Shown here in pieces: positions 1-8,719 of a DNA stretch of 64,000 bases (within the stretch, counting starts at the first letter, position 1; the number at the start of each line of letters is the position of its first letter). The notes under the pieces were generated by a model that was not told where the DNA came from, did not search any database, and saw only the letters and a program-made list of their open reading frames with translations. The stretch covers positions 1-64,000 of the forward strand of contig NZ_JANQOI010000100.1 of the NCBI RefSeq assembly GCF_028289705.1, given 5' to 3'. Both the position numbers and the translations under genes were made by a program. The stretch is from Pelagibius sp. GTDB taxonomy: Bacteria > Pseudomonadota > Alphaproteobacteria > Kiloniellales > Kiloniellaceae.

Positions 1-594
1 CGCCTGGCCCAGAATCGCGCCGGCCTCGCAGGAAATCTGGATCAGGGCTCCGGTCTTGAGGCTCTGCAGGTGGGAAATCCCGGCCAGGTCCAGCGCGCTG
101 CGCTCCGGCGAGATGTCGATCATCTGGCCGCCCACCATGCCGGCTGCCCCGGCGGCGGCGGCCAGATGCTGCATCAGTTCCACGCGGACCGCAGGCTCCC
201 CGTGGGTTAGCGGATCGGCCAGCACGGCGAAGGCTTCGGTCAAAAGGCCGTCACCCGCTAGAATTGCCGTCGCCTCGTCGAAGGCGATGTGCACCGTCTG
301 CCGGCCGCGGCGCAGCGCACTGTCGTCCATCGCCGGCAGGTCGTCATGGATCAGGCTGTAGCAATGCACCATCTCGATGGCGGCCCCCGCCCGCAGCGCC
401 TGTTCCTCCGGCACGTCGAAGAGACGCGCCGCCTCCCGCACCAAGAAGGGTCGCAGCCGCTTACCGCCGGACAGTGCCGCATAGCGCATGGCCTCGATGA
501 CCCGGCCGCGCGGACCCTCGGCCGGCGGCAGCAGGCGATCGAGAATCGCGGACATGGTCTCGCCCTGATGGGTCAGAGCATCTTGCAGTTTCAT
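1..594 (-). CDS. ispA: Polyprenyl (farnesyl/geranyl) diphosphate synthase, C-terminus cut by window edge
   Basis: Cytosolic short-chain trans-prenyl transferase that condenses isopentenyl diphosphate with allylic diphosphates. Only the first 198 residues are inside the window. Visible family motifs are GGKRLRP (about 43-49), the first aspartate-rich motif DDLPAMD (84-90, the Mg-diphosphate site), GGQMID (155-160) and KTGALI (180-185). The second aspartate-rich motif lies beyond position 1. I chose the ATG at 594 because the ATG just upstream runs straight into a stop. It follows xseB by 28 nt on the same strand, the usual alphaproteobacterial HDAC-xseB-ispA order, where dxs often comes next. 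Family is certain. Exact chain length (C10/C15) cannot be read from this fragment. Confidence 0.93.
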   Translation of the reverse strand, partial: MKLQDALTHQGETMSAILDRLLPPAEGPRGRVIEAMRYAALSGGKRLRPFLVREAARLFDVPEEQALRAGAAIEMVHCYSLIHDDLPAMDDSALRRGRQTVHIAFDEATAILAGDGLLTEAFAVLADPLTHGEPAVRVELMQHLAAAAGAAGMVGGQMIDISPERSALDLAGISHLQSLKTGALIQISCEAGAILGQA

Positions 595-622
595 TGCATT
601 CGTCTCGGAGAAACTTAATGGA

Positions 623-874
623 TCATTCGACGTCCAGGGCAGCGGTCTCCGCGCTCCCGTCGGCCGAAAGACTGATCTTCTCGATCTTGGCCTGAGCCTC
701 GCGCAGCTTGGCATCGCAATGGCGCTTCAGGGCCGCCCCCCGCTCATAGTCGTCGATGGCCGTATCCAGGGCGCCCTGGCCCTGTTCGAGCTTGGCAACG
801 ATCTCCTTGAGCGCGTCCAAAGCCTCCTCGAAGGTGAGCTTTTGGATATCTTCCGGAATCGCGTTCTTTGCCAT
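623..874 (-). CDS. xseB: Exodeoxyribonuclease VII small subunit
   Basis: An 83-aa helical protein, the normal length for XseB, which binds in several copies to the XseA large subunit to form the single-strand-specific exonuclease VII. The family signature is visible: LTFEEALDALKEIVAKLEQG near residues 14-33, then a second helix with YERGAALKRHCDAKL. XseA is not in the window, which is common because the two subunits are often unlinked. The gene lies between the HDAC-like gene and ispA on one strand and is probably cotranscribed with ispA. Confidence 0.95.
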   Translation of the reverse strand: MAKNAIPEDIQKLTFEEALDALKEIVAKLEQGQGALDTAIDDYERGAALKRHCDAKLREAQAKIEKISLSADGSAETAALDVE

Positions 875-960
875 CGGCCGCCTCTCTCAGATTATTCAGG
901 CCCGGAACCGCCCCCGGCGCAAACAACACCGCATCCCTCTAGCGCAGCGCAGGGGTGAGG

Positions 961-1890
961 TCAAAGGTGCATAAGCGTGCGGACATGGGCGGCCACGGAG
1001 CGTGCCAGGGCGTGATGATCGTAGCCGCCTTCCAGCACCGAGACCAGCCGGCCGCCGCAGGCGCTTTCGGCCAGGGCCATAAGCTGCTCCGTCGCCCAGG
1101 CATAGTCCTCCTCGACGAAGTTCAGCCCCGCCAGGGGATCGTCGGCATGGGCATCGAAACCGGCCGAGATGAATAGGAAGTCCGGTTGGAAGTTGGTCAG
1201 CACCGGAACGATGGAATGGCGCATCGCATCGCGAAAGGCCGCCGAGCCGGCATCCGGCGGCAGGGGCACGTTCACAATGTTGTTCCCGACCCCGCGTTCC
1301 TGGGCCATGCCGGTGCCGGGATAGAGCGGAAACTGATGCGTCGAGGCGTAGAAGAGGTCCGGATCGTCCCAGAACATGGCCTGGGTACCGTTGCCGTGGT
1401 GCACGTCGAAGTCGACCACCGCCACCCGGTGGCAGCCGTGAACCTCTCTGGCCTGCAGGGCGCCGACGGCGACGTTGTTGAACATGCAAAAGCCCATGGC
1501 CTGGCTCGGTTCGGCGTGATGGCCCGGCGGCCGGACCGCGCAAAAGGCATTGTCCGCTTCGCCGGCCATCACCGCGTCGACCGCGGCGACCACGGCGCCG
1601 GCCGCCCGCAGGGCCGCCTCGCCGGAGCCCGGTGAGATGATGGTGTCGGCATCGAGCACCCGCTCGCCCTGCTGCGGAACGGCGGCCAGCACCTCCTGAA
1701 CGAAGCTTTCCGGGTGAACCCTGGCGATCTGCGCCGGCTCGGCAGGGGGCGCCTCGCGGCGCAGCAGCGGCGAGAATTCCGGGGCATCGAGGGCCTGCCT
1801 GATGGCTTTCAGACGGCCCGGATTCTCGGGATGGAGGGGGCCGGGATCGTGCTCTTCGCAGGCCGGATGACTGTAGAGGAGGGTGGTCAT
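961..1890 (-). CDS. Histone deacetylase-family (class II-like) zinc amidohydrolase
   Basis: A zinc-dependent deacetylase of the arginase/HDAC fold. Bacterial members remove acetyl groups from acetylpolyamines or other small amides, and the substrate here is unknown. With start ATG 1890 (309 aa), RPPGHHAE carries the tandem catalytic His at about 124-125. DFDVHHGNG supplies zinc ligands D162 and H164, and SAGFDAH supplies D246. A GTG at 1917 would add nine residues. I prefer the ATG because MTTLLYSHPAC begins exactly at the domain's first strand. It is upstream of xseB-ispA on the same strand and divergent from the RND adaptor gene across about 270 bp. Confidence 0.9.
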   Translation of the reverse strand: MTTLLYSHPACEEHDPGPLHPENPGRLKAIRQALDAPEFSPLLRREAPPAEPAQIARVHPESFVQEVLAAVPQQGERVLDADTIISPGSGEAALRAAGAVVAAVDAVMAGEADNAFCAVRPPGHHAEPSQAMGFCMFNNVAVGALQAREVHGCHRVAVVDFDVHHGNGTQAMFWDDPDLFYASTHQFPLYPGTGMAQERGVGNNIVNVPLPPDAGSAAFRDAMRHSIVPVLTNFQPDFLFISAGFDAHADDPLAGLNFVEEDYAWATEQLMALAESACGGRLVSVLEGGYDHHALARSVAAHVRTLMHL

Positions 1891-2164
1891 GAGGGACTCT
1901 GACGGTTGGGAATCCACCCATCATAGAGACGCCGGCCGCTTAAATTAACCGCTATTGCGCGGTGGTCGCGGCGCTCGCAAAAACGTGCGAATTGACGCGC
2001 GACAGGCACAAAGTGAACGCTTATGCTGCCTCTTCGGTTGATCGGGTCCATTGACTCCCCCGATGCCAGACGCCAAATCAGTGATCTCGCTGGATTTTTT
2101 GGTCCGATTTCATCGGCGGAGACGAAGCGCTCGGTCAGGCGGTGCCATGGAGGTCAAGCTGAAC

Positions 2165-3283
2165 ATGTGCCTCGAAACGGCGCGTCGCTGGGTGGCCGTT
2201 GCCTGCCTGTGCCTGCTTGGCGGCTTGGCGCCCTCGTCGGCGCCGGCTCAACAGAACCCCTCGCTGGTGCGTGTGGATTCCGTGCGCAGCGAGCCGATGA
2301 GCCAGACGGTGCCCGTGGTCGGGCGCCTGGTGGCACGGCAGGCGGGCTCGGTGGCCGCCCAAATCAGCGGGCCGATTCTGGAATACCGGGTTGAGGTCGG
2401 CGACCGCGTCACCGCCGGCGACGTCATCGCCGTGCTCGACAGTGCGACCATGCAGGCGGAGCGCGACCTGGCGGCGGCGGGTCTGTCGATGGCGCGCGCC
2501 GAATTGAAGACCAAAGAGGCCGAAGTGATCCTGTCGCGCCAGGAACTGCGACGGCTTGAGCGACTGAAGAAGTCCGCGGCCTTCAGCCAGGCGCGCTTCG
2601 AAGACGCCCGCCAGGAGGTCGCCATCGCCGAGGCCGCGGCGCGCGAGGCCGAAGCCGCAGTCACCAGCGCCAACGCCAGCCTGCGGCTTGCCGAAATCAA
2701 CCTGGAAGACACCCAGGTCCACGCTCCCTACGATGGTGTGATCACCCAGCGGCTGAGCGAGGCTGGCGCCTATGCGAGCGACGGCGACCCGCTGGTCCGC
2801 ATGATCGCCGACCAGACCTTGGAGGTGGAGGCCGATGTGCCGGCGAACCGCCTGCTGGGCCTCACGCGCGGGGCGGCAGTGGAGGTGCTGCTCGACGACA
2901 ACACCCTGATCGGTGCCACCGTGCGCGCAGTGATCCCCGACGAGAACCCGCTGACCCGCACCCGGGCGGTGCGCTTCATCCCGCGCTTCGGCGACCACAA
3001 GACCCCCTTGGCCAACGAGCAATCGGTGACGGTGATGGTGCCGGTCGGCGCACCGCGCCAGGTGGTCTCGGTGCACAAGGACGCGATCATCAAACAGCCG
3101 GGCGGCACCATCGTTTTCGTCGTCTCCGAGGGGCAGGCTCAGCCGCGGCCCATCGTCCTGGGGGAGCCGGTGGGCAACCGCTACGAGGTCATCCAGGGCC
3201 TGACCGAAGGTGAGCAGACGGTGGTGCGCGGCAACGAACGCCTGCGCCCGGGCACGGAAGTGCGCATAGACGGGGAGACCTGA
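2165..3283 (+). CDS. RND efflux periplasmic adaptor (membrane fusion protein)
   Basis: The periplasmic linker of a tripartite efflux pump. With ATG 2165 the protein is 372 aa and starts with a cleavable signal peptide (hydrophobic stretch, then SAPAQQ near residue 29). I favour this start because GGAGGT at 2149-2154 sits 10 nt upstream. An in-frame ATG at 2147 is the alternative. After the signal come a lipoyl half-domain, a long alpha-helical hairpin (about 85-150, rich in Ala, Glu and Arg), the second lipoyl half (INLEDTQVHAPYDGVI), and beta-barrel and membrane-proximal domains. Its TGA overlaps the ATG of the RND permease, so the two are translationally coupled. No outer-membrane channel gene is nearby. 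Substrate unknown. Confidence 0.92.
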   Translation: MCLETARRWVAVACLCLLGGLAPSSAPAQQNPSLVRVDSVRSEPMSQTVPVVGRLVARQAGSVAAQISGPILEYRVEVGDRVTAGDVIAVLDSATMQAERDLAAAGLSMARAELKTKEAEVILSRQELRRLERLKKSAAFSQARFEDARQEVAIAEAAAREAEAAVTSANASLRLAEINLEDTQVHAPYDGVITQRLSEAGAYASDGDPLVRMIADQTLEVEADVPANRLLGLTRGAAVEVLLDDNTLIGATVRAVIPDENPLTRTRAVRFIPRFGDHKTPLANEQSVTVMVPVGAPRQVVSVHKDAIIKQPGGTIVFVVSEGQAQPRPIVLGEPVGNRYEVIQGLTEGEQTVVRGNERLRPGTEVRIDGET

Positions 3284-6200
3284 TGAACCTGATCAGACTC
3301 GCCATCGAACGGCCCATCGCGGTCATCGCCGCGGTCCTGATGGTGGTGATGTTCGGCATCGTCGCCCTGCAGACCATCCCCATCCAGCTCGCCCCCGATG
3401 TGGACCGTCCGGTGATCTCCGTCGGCACCAGTTGGCCGGGGGCCGCCCCCGCCGAGGTGGAGCGCGAGATCGTCAACCGCCAGGAGGAGGAACTGAAGGG
3501 CATCGAGGGCCTGGAGAACATCACCTCGAATTCCAATCAGGGCGGCGCCCGCATCTCGCTGGAGTTTTCCGTCGGCACCAACATGGACCGCGCCCTGCTG
3601 CTGGTCTCCAACCGGCTCGACCGGGTCAACGGCTATCCCGACGAGGCCAACGAACCCAGCCTGGATACGGCGGGCAGCGAGGACAGTCCTATTGCCTGGT
3701 TCATCCTGACCCGCCTGGACGGCAACGACCGCCCGATCCACGAGTACGGCGACTTCGCATCGGACGTGATCCGCGAGCGGATCGAGCGGGTGCCCGGGGT
3801 CAGCGCAGTGAACGTCTACGGCGGCACGGAGCGCGAGATTCAGATCACCGTCGAGCCGCGGGTCTTGGCGCAGTACCGCATGACGGTGAGCGAAGTGGTG
3901 GACGCCCTGCGCCGCGCCAATGCCTCGCTGAGCGCCGGTGACGTGGACGAGGGCAAGCGCCGCTATGTCGTGCGCACCGAGGGCGAGTTGAACACCCTTG
4001 AGGCGATCCGCGACGTTGTGGTGCGCAGCGATTCCGACGACGACAGCGGGCGTGTCGCGCGGGTGCGGGTCGGCGACATCGCCGACGTCGCCTTCGCCTA
4101 CAAAGAGCCGGGCGCCTCGATCCGCATGCTCTCCGAAAACGCCATGGCCCTGAATGCCCAGCGCGAGACCGGGGCCAACGTCATCGAGACCATGGAGGGC
4201 ATCAAGGCGGCCGTGGCGGAACTGAACGCAGGCATCATTCCGGACTCCGGCCTGAAACTGCGCCAGGTCTACGACGAAACGGTCTACATCAACTCGGCCA
4301 TCGATCTGGTGCAGCAGAACATCTGGATCGGCGGCAGCCTGGCGGCCATCATTCTGCTGGTCTTCCTGCGCTCCATCGGCGCCACGCTGGTGGTCTCCAT
4401 CGCCATTCCGGTCTCGGTGATCGGCGCCTTCGTGGCCATGGCCGCCATGGGCCGTTCGATCAACGTGATCTCCCTGGCCGGCATCGCCTTTGCCGTCGGC
4501 ATGGTGGTCGACGCCGCCATCGTGGTGCTCGAAAACATCTACCGCATGCGCGAACAGGGCTACTCGCGCCGGGAAGCCGCTTTCCGCGGGGCCAAGCAGG
4601 TCTGGGGCGCGGTGCTGGTCTCCGCCCTCACCACGGTCATGGTCTTCATTCCGATCCTGGTGATGAAGCTGGAGGTCGGCCAGCTCTTCCGCGACATCGC
4701 CGTCGCCATCTCGGTCTCGGTGATGCTGTCGCTGATCGTCTCCATCACGGTGCTGCCGGCCCTCTCGAGCTGGCTGCTGGGCGGTGGCGGGAACAAACTG
4801 AGCGAGGACAGCGTGACGCGCCTGCGCTTGCCGGTGATCGACGAGCTGGCGTCCCTGTTCATTAAGCTGATCATGGGCTTCGTGCGCATGGTGGTGCGCA
4901 GCCGGCTCGCCGCTCTGCTGGTCGTCGCCTCGGTGACCCTCGCCGCCTCCCTCGGTGCCTGGCACTATCTGCCGAAGCTGGAGTACCTACCCGAAGGCAA
5001 CCGCAACCTCGTCTTCGGCGTGATCATCCCGCCCCCCGGCTACAACCTCGACACCACCACAGGCATCGCCGAGGAGATCGAAGGCGCCATCCGCCATCTC
5101 TGGGCCACCGAGTCCGGCCCCGAATCGGCGCCCGGCGAACCGCCGAAGATCGAGCGCTTCTTCTTCGTGGCCCGGCGCGCCAACACCTTCCTGGGCGCCA
5201 CCTCGGTCGATCCGCAGCGCGCATCGGAACTGATCCCCGTCCTGGAGGGGCCGGTGTTCCGCGAACCGGGGACCTTCGGCTTCATCAGCCAGCCGTCGAT
5301 CTTCGGCCGCGGACTGGGCGGCGGCCGCAAGATCGATCTGGACATCTCCGGTCCGGACCTGGAACAGATCCTCAGCGTCGCCCAGCAGGCGGTGGGGCGC
5401 ATCTCCGAGATCATGCCGCGCGACCAGGGCAATCAGATCCGGCCCAAGCCGGGCCTGGAACTCGGCGCCCCGGAAGTCAGGCTGTTCCCGGACCGCCTGC
5501 GGCTGGCCGACAACGGGGTGACGGCGCGCCAACTGGGCGAGGCCATCGACACCTTCAACGACGGCCTCAGGGTCGCCGAGGTGACCGATGGCTCCGAGCG
5601 GATCGACCTGACCCTGAAGGGGCCGGACCTGAACGTCGTCGAAACCCAGGGCATCGCCAGCCTGCCGGTGGTCACCCCCAACGGCGATATCATTCCCGCC
5701 TCTTCCCTGGCCGATGTCGTCCTCACCTCCGGGCCGACCCAGATCCGCCACCGCGAACGCCTGCGCACCGTGACCGTCGAGATCCGCCCCACCCAGGGCA
5801 TTCCGCTGGAAGCGGCGCTGGACCTGCTGCGCAGTGAAGTGATGGAGCCGATGCAGGCCGAGGGACTGCCGCCGGGCGTGCGCTTCGGCATCTCCGGGAC
5901 CGCCGACAAGCTGACCCAGACCTGGGAAGCCATGGTGGTGGACCTGCTGCTGGCCCTTGCCATCGTCTATCTGGTCATGGCGGTGCTGTTCGAGAGCTTC
6001 ATCTACCCGCTGATCATCATGCTCTCGGTGCCACTGGCGGCCGCCGGCGGGGTGGCCGGTCTGGCGATTCTGAATCTCTATGCCTACCAGCCGTTGGACA
6101 TGCTGACGCTCTTGGGATTCGTGATCCTCATCGGCATCGTGGTGAACAACGCCATCCTGCTGGTCCACCAGACCCTCTACCATCTGCGCGAAGAGGGCAT

Positions 6201-6486
6201 GAGCGCCGCGGCGGCCATCGTGGAGGCGACGCGCAACCGAATCCGGCCGATCTTTATGTCGACCCTGACCTCGGTGTTCGGCATGCTACCGCTGGTCTTT
6301 TTCCCCGGCGCCGGCTCGGAGCTCTATCGCGGCCTGGGGTCGGTGGTGGTGGGCGGGCTCTCGCTCTCCGCCGTGCTGACCCTGCTGATCATTCCGCCGA
6401 TGATGGCGATGCTGGTGGACGCGGTGGAAGGACGGCGGGCCAGGGCACCGGTTGCCGAGCCGCCGAGCCCCGTACCCGGCGAGTAA
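3283..6486 (+). CDS. RND family efflux permease
   Basis: Inner-membrane proton-driven pump of 1067 aa, full length for an AcrB-type HAE permease. It has an N-terminal TM1 (LAIERPIAVIAAVLMVVMFG), a large periplasmic loop, a TM2-6 block from about residue 345, a second loop, and a C-terminal TM block from about 885. The TM4 motif GMVVDAAIVVLEN keeps one proton-relay aspartate (D410) but has Ala where AcrB has a second Asp, as in many alphaproteobacterial relatives. The start overlaps the adaptor stop (TGATG). No dedicated regulator is adjacent, since the downstream tusA-like gene is convergent. Drug, solvent or metabolite specificity cannot be predicted from sequence alone. Confidence 0.95.
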   Translation: MNLIRLAIERPIAVIAAVLMVVMFGIVALQTIPIQLAPDVDRPVISVGTSWPGAAPAEVEREIVNRQEEELKGIEGLENITSNSNQGGARISLEFSVGTNMDRALLLVSNRLDRVNGYPDEANEPSLDTAGSEDSPIAWFILTRLDGNDRPIHEYGDFASDVIRERIERVPGVSAVNVYGGTEREIQITVEPRVLAQYRMTVSEVVDALRRANASLSAGDVDEGKRRYVVRTEGELNTLEAIRDVVVRSDSDDDSGRVARVRVGDIADVAFAYKEPGASIRMLSENAMALNAQRETGANVIETMEGIKAAVAELNAGIIPDSGLKLRQVYDETVYINSAIDLVQQNIWIGGSLAAIILLVFLRSIGATLVVSIAIPVSVIGAFVAMAAMGRSINVISLAGIAFAVGMVVDAAIVVLENIYRMREQGYSRREAAFRGAKQVWGAVLVSALTTVMVFIPILVMKLEVGQLFRDIAVAISVSVMLSLIVSITVLPALSSWLLGGGGNKLSEDSVTRLRLPVIDELASLFIKLIMGFVRMVVRSRLAALLVVASVTLAASLGAWHYLPKLEYLPEGNRNLVFGVIIPPPGYNLDTTTGIAEEIEGAIRHLWATESGPESAPGEPPKIERFFFVARRANTFLGATSVDPQRASELIPVLEGPVFREPGTFGFISQPSIFGRGLGGGRKIDLDISGPDLEQILSVAQQAVGRISEIMPRDQGNQIRPKPGLELGAPEVRLFPDRLRLADNGVTARQLGEAIDTFNDGLRVAEVTDGSERIDLTLKGPDLNVVETQGIASLPVVTPNGDIIPASSLADVVLTSGPTQIRHRERLRTVTVEIRPTQGIPLEAALDLLRSEVMEPMQAEGLPPGVRFGISGTADKLTQTWEAMVVDLLLALAIVYLVMAVLFESFIYPLIIMLSVPLAAAGGVAGLAILNLYAYQPLDMLTLLGFVILIGIVVNNAILLVHQTLYHLREEGMSAAAAIVEATRNRIRPIFMSTLTSVFGMLPLVFFPGAGSELYRGLGSVVVGGLSLSAVLTLLIIPPMMAMLVDAVEGRRARAPVAEPPSPVPGE

Positions 6487-6507
6487 CATCCACGAAGATT
6501 ACGGTGG

Positions 6508-6747
6508 CTATCCGGCCTTGCGGATCAGGAAGGTGAAGCGGCCCTCCCGCTCCTTCCAGGACAGCAGCTCGTCGCCGGTGGTCTCGCAAAACGACTGAAA
6601 GTCCGCCACGGCGCTGGGATCGGTGGCAATCACCTCCAGCACGCCCCCGGGATCCACGGTCTTCATGGCCTTGCGCGCGCGCAGCACCGGCAGCGGGCAG
6701 CGCAACCCGGTGGCATCCAGAACCGCGGAGGGCTTGGTCGCTGTCAT
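6508..6747 (-). CDS. TusA/SirA-like sulfurtransferase
   Basis: A 79-aa protein of the TusA family, small cytosolic carriers that take persulfide sulfur on one conserved cysteine. The signature LRCPLPVLRARKAM is present with the acceptor Cys at residue 17, followed by the usual beta-alpha-beta-alpha-beta layout ending FTFLIRK. It is transcribed divergently from a BigR/SqrR-like ArsR regulator starting 91 bp away, which suggests the gene serves sulfide or persulfide handling rather than tRNA thiolation. It is convergent with the RND permease, whose stop is 21 bp away. Confidence 0.85.
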   Translation of the reverse strand: MTATKPSAVLDATGLRCPLPVLRARKAMKTVDPGGVLEVIATDPSAVADFQSFCETTGDELLSWKEREGRFTFLIRKAG

Positions 6748-6838
6748 TTCAGTTCCACACCATTCTTATGTAATCACTCGCTAAAAAAAGTTCACCACAA
6801 GGCTTGACCCCGCCGGCCATCGACTAAGATTCGCTAAT

Positions 6839-7234
6839 ATGCCATACGGACCACTACTTCTGACCGCCGGTCGGGCGAGCCGCCTCCTCAAGGCCATGGG
6901 CAATGAGCGGCGGCTGATCATTCTCTGCCACCTGTCCGAGCGCGAGCACTCGGTGACCGAGCTTTGCCGGCTGGTGGGCCTGAGTCAATCGGCCCTCTCC
7001 CAGCACCTCGCCAAGCTGCGCCGCGACAATCTGGTCAAGACCAGGCGCAGCGCCCAGACGGTGTTCTATTCCGTATCCAGCCCGGAAGTGGGCAAGATGC
7101 TGATCGCTTTGAGCGATCTCTTCGCCAGTTGTGCCGCGGCGCGGCCGCTTTCCGCGGCGGACCAGGGCGCCGAGCGCTCCGGCGGCGCGGAAACGGCGGC
7201 TGAAGGGGCGGCCCTGCGCAAGCCCAGCGCCTGA
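6839..7234 (+). CDS. ArsR-family regulator, probable BigR/SqrR-type persulfide sensor
   Basis: A 131-aa winged-helix repressor. The HTH is ELCRLVGLSQSALSQHLAKLR (about 41-61) and the wing ends at YSVSS. There is no metal-binding CVC box. Instead Cys30 (RLIILCHLSE) and Cys98 (LFASC) are 68 residues apart, close to the 66-residue spacing of the redox cysteines of SqrR, so I infer a reactive-sulfur sensor. A third Cys is at 43. The last 30 residues look disordered. The ATG at 6839 has no Shine-Dalgarno, and a plausible TTGACC/TAAGAT pair ends only about 8 nt upstream, so the mRNA may be leaderless. It is divergent from the TusA-like gene, a likely target. Confidence 0.85.
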   Translation: MPYGPLLLTAGRASRLLKAMGNERRLIILCHLSEREHSVTELCRLVGLSQSALSQHLAKLRRDNLVKTRRSAQTVFYSVSSPEVGKMLIALSDLFASCAAARPLSAADQGAERSGGAETAAEGAALRKPSA

Positions 7235-7544
7235 AGCCGCGCCCAATCTCACCATCTGAAGGGAATTCGCACCCCGGAGCCCCGGAAAAGGCCTGTCTTT
7301 CCGGGGCGGTGTCCTGCCGCCTGAGGGTCGCACGCAACCGGCGGTGGCGCGCCGCAGCGGCGAATGCCAGGGTTGCACACAACCCTAAAGATGCGTGGCG
7401 AGAAGCTTGCTTTGGAAGTTATAAACAAATCACGCGCTTGATCGCTGGAAAGTTTGCGCAGTAAGTCTGCCCGGTCAAAGCTCCGCGACGTCGCCGCACA
7501 ACTGCCCTTCGCCGCAGGGTTTATTTGATGAAAGATCGAACAGC
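7235..7544. other. Intergenic region, 310 bp
   Basis: No credible gene. It holds a GC-rich hairpin (7280-7306), then a less GC-rich stretch before the XRE gene. No consensus promoter is convincing. TTGATC near 7438 with TAAGTC 18 nt later is the best pair seen. Confidence 0.5.
7280..7306. terminator. Hairpin downstream of the ArsR gene, possible terminator
   Basis: Perfect 9-bp inverted repeat CCCCGGAAA / TTTCCGGGG (7280-7288 and 7298-7306) with a 9-nt loop, 45 bp after the ArsR stop. There is no U-tract on either strand, so intrinsic termination is uncertain. Confidence 0.4.
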
Positions 7545-8033
7545 GTGTCTGATTTCCGCACGGCTGAAGCGGCCAAACCCGACCCTATTGATCTCTCCAT
7601 AGGGTCCAGGCTGCGGCTGCGCCGCCTGTCCTTGGGCCTCAGCCAAAACACCTTGGCGCAATCCCTTGGCATCACCTTCCAGCAGATCCAGAAGTATGAG
7701 CGTGGCAGCAACCGCATCGTGGCCAGCCGTCTGTTCCACCTCGCACGGGTGCTTCAGGTCCCGGTCCAGTACTTCTTCCAGGATCTCGTGGCCCAGGACC
7801 ACCTGCCCATCGCGGCCAGCGATCATCGCGACGCCCCCTCCTCACCCGATAGTGTTCCGGACCTCCTGACCCAGCGTGATACGATTCGCCTGATTCAGGC
7901 CTACAACAGGATCGAGGACGCAGGTGTTCGGCGGCAGGTCTACGCCCTGGTCAAGACGCTCGGCAATATGGCCAGTCCCAATCCGGTCAATCCCAATTCG
8001 GCCAATTCCATTCCGGGCGATCACGGTTCCTAG
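7545..8033 (+). CDS. XRE-family HTH transcriptional regulator
   Basis: A 162-aa DNA-binding protein. The N-terminal HTH_XRE domain (about 19-75) reads IGSRLRLRRLSLGLSQ, then LGITFQQIQKYERGSNRI, then LARVLQVPVQYFF. A variable linker follows, then a C-terminal helical segment (DTIRLIQAYNRIEDAGVRRQ). The start is GTG 7545. The nearby ATG at 7528 is out of frame. This is the architecture common among alphaproteobacterial regulators of about 130-160 aa. A clear paralogue lies at 27054-27503 beside luxR. No toxin partner is adjacent, so it is unlikely to be an antitoxin. Target unknown. Confidence 0.88.
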   Translation: MSDFRTAEAAKPDPIDLSIGSRLRLRRLSLGLSQNTLAQSLGITFQQIQKYERGSNRIVASRLFHLARVLQVPVQYFFQDLVAQDHLPIAASDHRDAPSSPDSVPDLLTQRDTIRLIQAYNRIEDAGVRRQVYALVKTLGNMASPNPVNPNSANSIPGDHGS

Positions 8034-8052
8034 GGACCGGGGGGACCACGGC

Positions 8053-8595
8053 ATGACCGCCCCGGCGCCCCGGTCATCGGTGCTGATTGCGCTGATCGTG
8101 TTGGCGCTTTCGGTCCCGCCCGCCGCCATGGCCGGAGCGGCCGACGACATCCGCGGCCAGGCCAGGATCATCGACGGCGACAGCCTGGAAGTCGCCGGCC
8201 AAACCCTCGACCTGGCCGGCGTCGACGCCCCGGAGATCGAGCAGCGCTGCGAGCGGCGCAATCGCCTCTACGACTGCGGCCGCCTGGCCCAGGCGGCGCT
8301 GATGGACCTGACCGCCGGAACCGAGGTGGCGTGCCGGCTGCTCGCCGCCGCCCCGGCCGGGACCGCCGCGCCGCCCCTGGCACGCTGCAGTGCCGGCGGC
8401 TACGACCTCTCCGAGGGCATGGTCTACACGGGCTGGGCGCTGATGCCGCCGGGCCCCCAGGCCGGGGGCAGGATCGCGGGTTTCGAGACGATCCAGGACA
8501 AGGCCGCGGAGAAGCAGCGCGGACTCTGGAAGGGCAGTTTCGTGAAGCCCTGGGAGTGGCGCAAAGGGGCCCGCCTGCCGCTGGAGACCCAGTAG
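8053..8595 (+). CDS. Secreted thermonuclease-like (SNase fold) protein, catalytic residues degenerate
   Basis: 180 aa with an N-terminal signal peptide (hydrophobic 10-25, AMA-GA near 27) and an SNase-like domain. IIDGDSLEV (39-47) and LAGVDAPE match the family's DGDT and VDTPE motifs, followed by GRLAQAAL and a C-terminal LWKGSFVKPWEWRK. The arginine that precedes the VDTPE loop in staphylococcal nuclease is Asp here (TLDLAGVDAPE), and the later GR catalytic arginine motif is also not clear. The protein may therefore bind rather than cut nucleic acid. ATG 8053 follows the XRE stop by 19 bp, so the two may be cotranscribed. Confidence 0.78.
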   Translation: MTAPAPRSSVLIALIVLALSVPPAAMAGAADDIRGQARIIDGDSLEVAGQTLDLAGVDAPEIEQRCERRNRLYDCGRLAQAALMDLTAGTEVACRLLAAAPAGTAAPPLARCSAGGYDLSEGMVYTGWALMPPGPQAGGRIAGFETIQDKAAEKQRGLWKGSFVKPWEWRKGARLPLETQ

Positions 8596-8719
8596 GGCGG
8601 CCCCTGCATTCCACGGCGCTTGATCGCTGCTCCTGACCAAACCGCTCTGGACGGCAGGGGCCCGTGGGCGCTAAGCAGTGATGCGACGGATTTGTCCCGC
8701 ACAGCCGAAGGAACTGACC

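Noticed and set aside
3181-4965. 594-codon open frame on the minus strand
   Set aside because: It is antisense to the RND permease and reads as His/Asp/Gln/Gly-rich low-complexity sequence, the usual shadow in GC-rich genes.
7545-8033. XRE gene as an antitoxin of a toxin-antitoxin pair
   Set aside because: No small toxin-like gene is adjacent, and its architecture matches free-standing regulators, including a paralogue at 27 kb.
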